Below, piece after piece: positions 62,328-64,000 of a DNA stretch of 64,000 bases. Both the position numbers and the translations under genes were made by a program. Source of the stretch: Linyphia triangularis (taxonomy: Eukaryota > Arthropoda > Arachnida > Araneae > Linyphiidae); the NCBI GenBank assembly GCA_963978545.1, contig OZ021722.1, positions 35,667,365 to 35,731,364 on the forward strand, read 5' to 3'. The notes beneath the pieces were generated by a model. It did no database searches and was not told the DNA's origin. It worked only from the letters and a program-made list of their open reading frames with translations. Position 1 is the stretch's first letter. Each line of letters starts with the position of its first letter.

Positions 62328-64000
62328 CTAGAATTTCTTTTAGTCAACCACAAGTCGTGATAAATTGCTATAAAAGATCAAAAGATGACCTTATTGTTTG
62401 GAGAATTTATTTATATGTATCAATACTTCAGTTTTTTGGAAGATATGGTTTCCAATAACATTTTTACGAACATATATATTTTATATTTTATTTCAAAAAG
62501 ATTGAGATTTCCCCTTGCATCATTAATGTAACTTATATATCAGTACTAAATTTTTCCTTAGTTGTATATTATAACAAAGATTATAATTTACTATGAAAAG
62601 TGTAATTTATACAAAAGTCACTATATGACATATACTTACAGAAGGAAGTTATGTATTATAATATTTTATACGTTATCTATTTTCCCTATGTTAAGATTTC
62701 ATCTTATTTCGAAAAAAAAAAAAAAAAAAAAAATTGTACAAATACATAAGAGCATCGGTTGACTGAAAATTAGTCAACCGAAACATTTATCAACCAAACC
62801 CCTTGCAGTTAGCAAATTTGATTTTTTTTTAATTCTAAATTTCACGCCAACTTTAGTATAGTATTACTTTTTATATGGTATAAGATGTGTAATACAAAAT
62901 GTGAAAGTATTGATTTTAATATCACTGTTTTGTAGTTTCATAGTGATTTTCTGGCGATGATGCATATATTCTTTTTGTAATCCAAATAATCAGTTTTCCG
63001 ACTATTAGTCTCCTATTAGACTATTAGAATACTATTAGTCTCCAATTAGCTCATATAATTGATACTATTCTGTAAATTGTCTTTGAAAAAATTACGCAGT
63101 TATAATGTCGCACGCTTGATTGGTTTATGAAGCAATAAATTTAGTAATATCATCACAATAATATTACAATCTTGATGCATGAGTCAATGAAACAAATAAA
63201 AATAAAATTACAATGCTTATTTATTGTCTACATTGAAATATACACTGGATAGTCAAAAATTAAGGAAAACCTTTGTAGTGTACTGGTGAAACTTAAATTA
63301 ATTGTTAAAGTAGCATAAATGAAAATTTTTAATGATTTTTTTAGAAATATTCAAGTTGTAATTTATATTTTGCTGTTGGATAACATATCTTACTAGGCGG
63401 TATTATAAAATAAGTGTTTTTCCAGAAGAAATGAAACTATGGTTGATTTATGATTTATAATATATTAAGGCCTAAGAAAACCCGTGTCGATTTTAAGGCA
63501 TGGAAATTCTTCAACGAGCCAAAAGAGCTATTTCCTTAAATGAAAGGCGATGGCAATGTGCCATCTCCAAGAAAAATGAGGCGGACGGAATATGCAAAAT
63601 TAAGCTGGTTTTAGTCAAAGGATTCTGAGGATGTGGAGATGCTTAAAAACTCATTTGGGCTGGGACATAACTCTTGACTTCATCAATATTTATTTAGTTA
63701 TATTCTTATTGTTATCGGTCTTTAAAGGAAATGAGAAAGTAATTGGAGTGACCTTTGATATAGAAGTAAATAAAGCTATAAGTATATTAATACTGAAGTT
63801 GGTAAATTAGTAAGAACTATATTTTAATGCGATGAATGAGGTGAAAGTTGTATTAGGTTATTTAAAGACAAATATCGTGTCAAAAACAAGTAATTTTTAG
63901 AATACTTTATTTGAAGGAAGATCAGTTTATTAAATAGGAATACATAATTAAAATAACGAATGCGTACATAATTTACTATTTGACCTCCAACTCTTTAATT
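61380..64000. other. AT-rich non-coding stretch
   Basis: Long poly-A runs at about 62285-62325 and 62711-62732 give spurious poly-Lys frames. 63500-63670 is less AT-rich and could be a fragment of a mariner-type repeat, but I could not read a convincing protein. Otherwise nothing. Confidence 0.45.

Noticed and set aside
62261..62762. Poly-Lys containing frames
   Set aside because: Produced by long poly-A runs.

Overview
The window is eukaryotic nuclear DNA, very AT-rich, gene-poor and full of decayed mobile DNA. GT-AG splice signals, tRNA-derived SINEs with clean target-site duplications, pogo-, hAT-, mariner- and Helitron-type remnants and many poly-A and TA runs point to an arthropod genome. 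I cannot decide between insect and arachnid. No bacterial operon, rRNA or CRISPR array was seen. Most longer open frames are chance frames in AT-rich DNA or pieces of transposon proteins.

Layout. 1-5.4 kb: the only convincing host gene, on the + strand. A first coding exon encodes a signal peptide and a Ser/Thr-rich mucin-like stretch and ends in a GTGAGT donor; a possible terminal exon with a strong acceptor lies 4.6 kb downstream, followed by AATAAA. 5.4-11.7 kb: AT-rich non-coding DNA with small local repeats. 11.7 kb: a + strand SINE. 12.6-14.0 kb: a Helitron-like element carrying two different internal tandem arrays. 17.6-18.3 kb: a non-autonomous hAT element with a perfect 8-bp duplication. 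22.3-24.4 kb: a truncated copy of a DNA transposon (copy A), itself hit by a minus-strand SINE. 24.46-25.18 kb: a TTAA-flanked inverted-repeat element next to a broken protein-coding relic. 28.4-32.0 kb: a degenerate ~145-bp tandem array split by copy B of the same transposon family, which has terminal inverted repeats of about 400 bp. 33.7-35.2 kb: a TA-flanked pogo-like element keeping only the transposase C-terminus with a PHD-type zinc finger. 40.7-41.0 kb: a recent 145-bp tandem duplication. 43.3-45.4 kb: a poly-A-ended repeat, a tRNA-Arg-like sequence and a minus-strand transposon ORF relic. 46.0-46.4 kb: a GC-richer island that could be an exon on either strand. 48.8-49.2 kb: a mariner-related transposase relic. 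52.6-52.9 kb: two consecutive hairpins whose loops are TA microsatellites and whose arms are identical. 56.9-58.6 kb: a probable degenerate hAT-like element. The remainder is AT-rich sequence in which I see no gene.

How the parts relate: nothing here forms a pathway. The window is best read as one small secreted-protein gene followed by a long non-coding stretch built by successive transposon insertions. Several nested insertions give relative ages: copy A is older than the SINE inside it, and the 145-bp array is older than copy B. A few islands of higher GC (about 3.0, 32.2, 37.3, 41.5, 46.2 and 51.2 kb) are the best candidates for exons or regulatory DNA of genes extending beyond the window.
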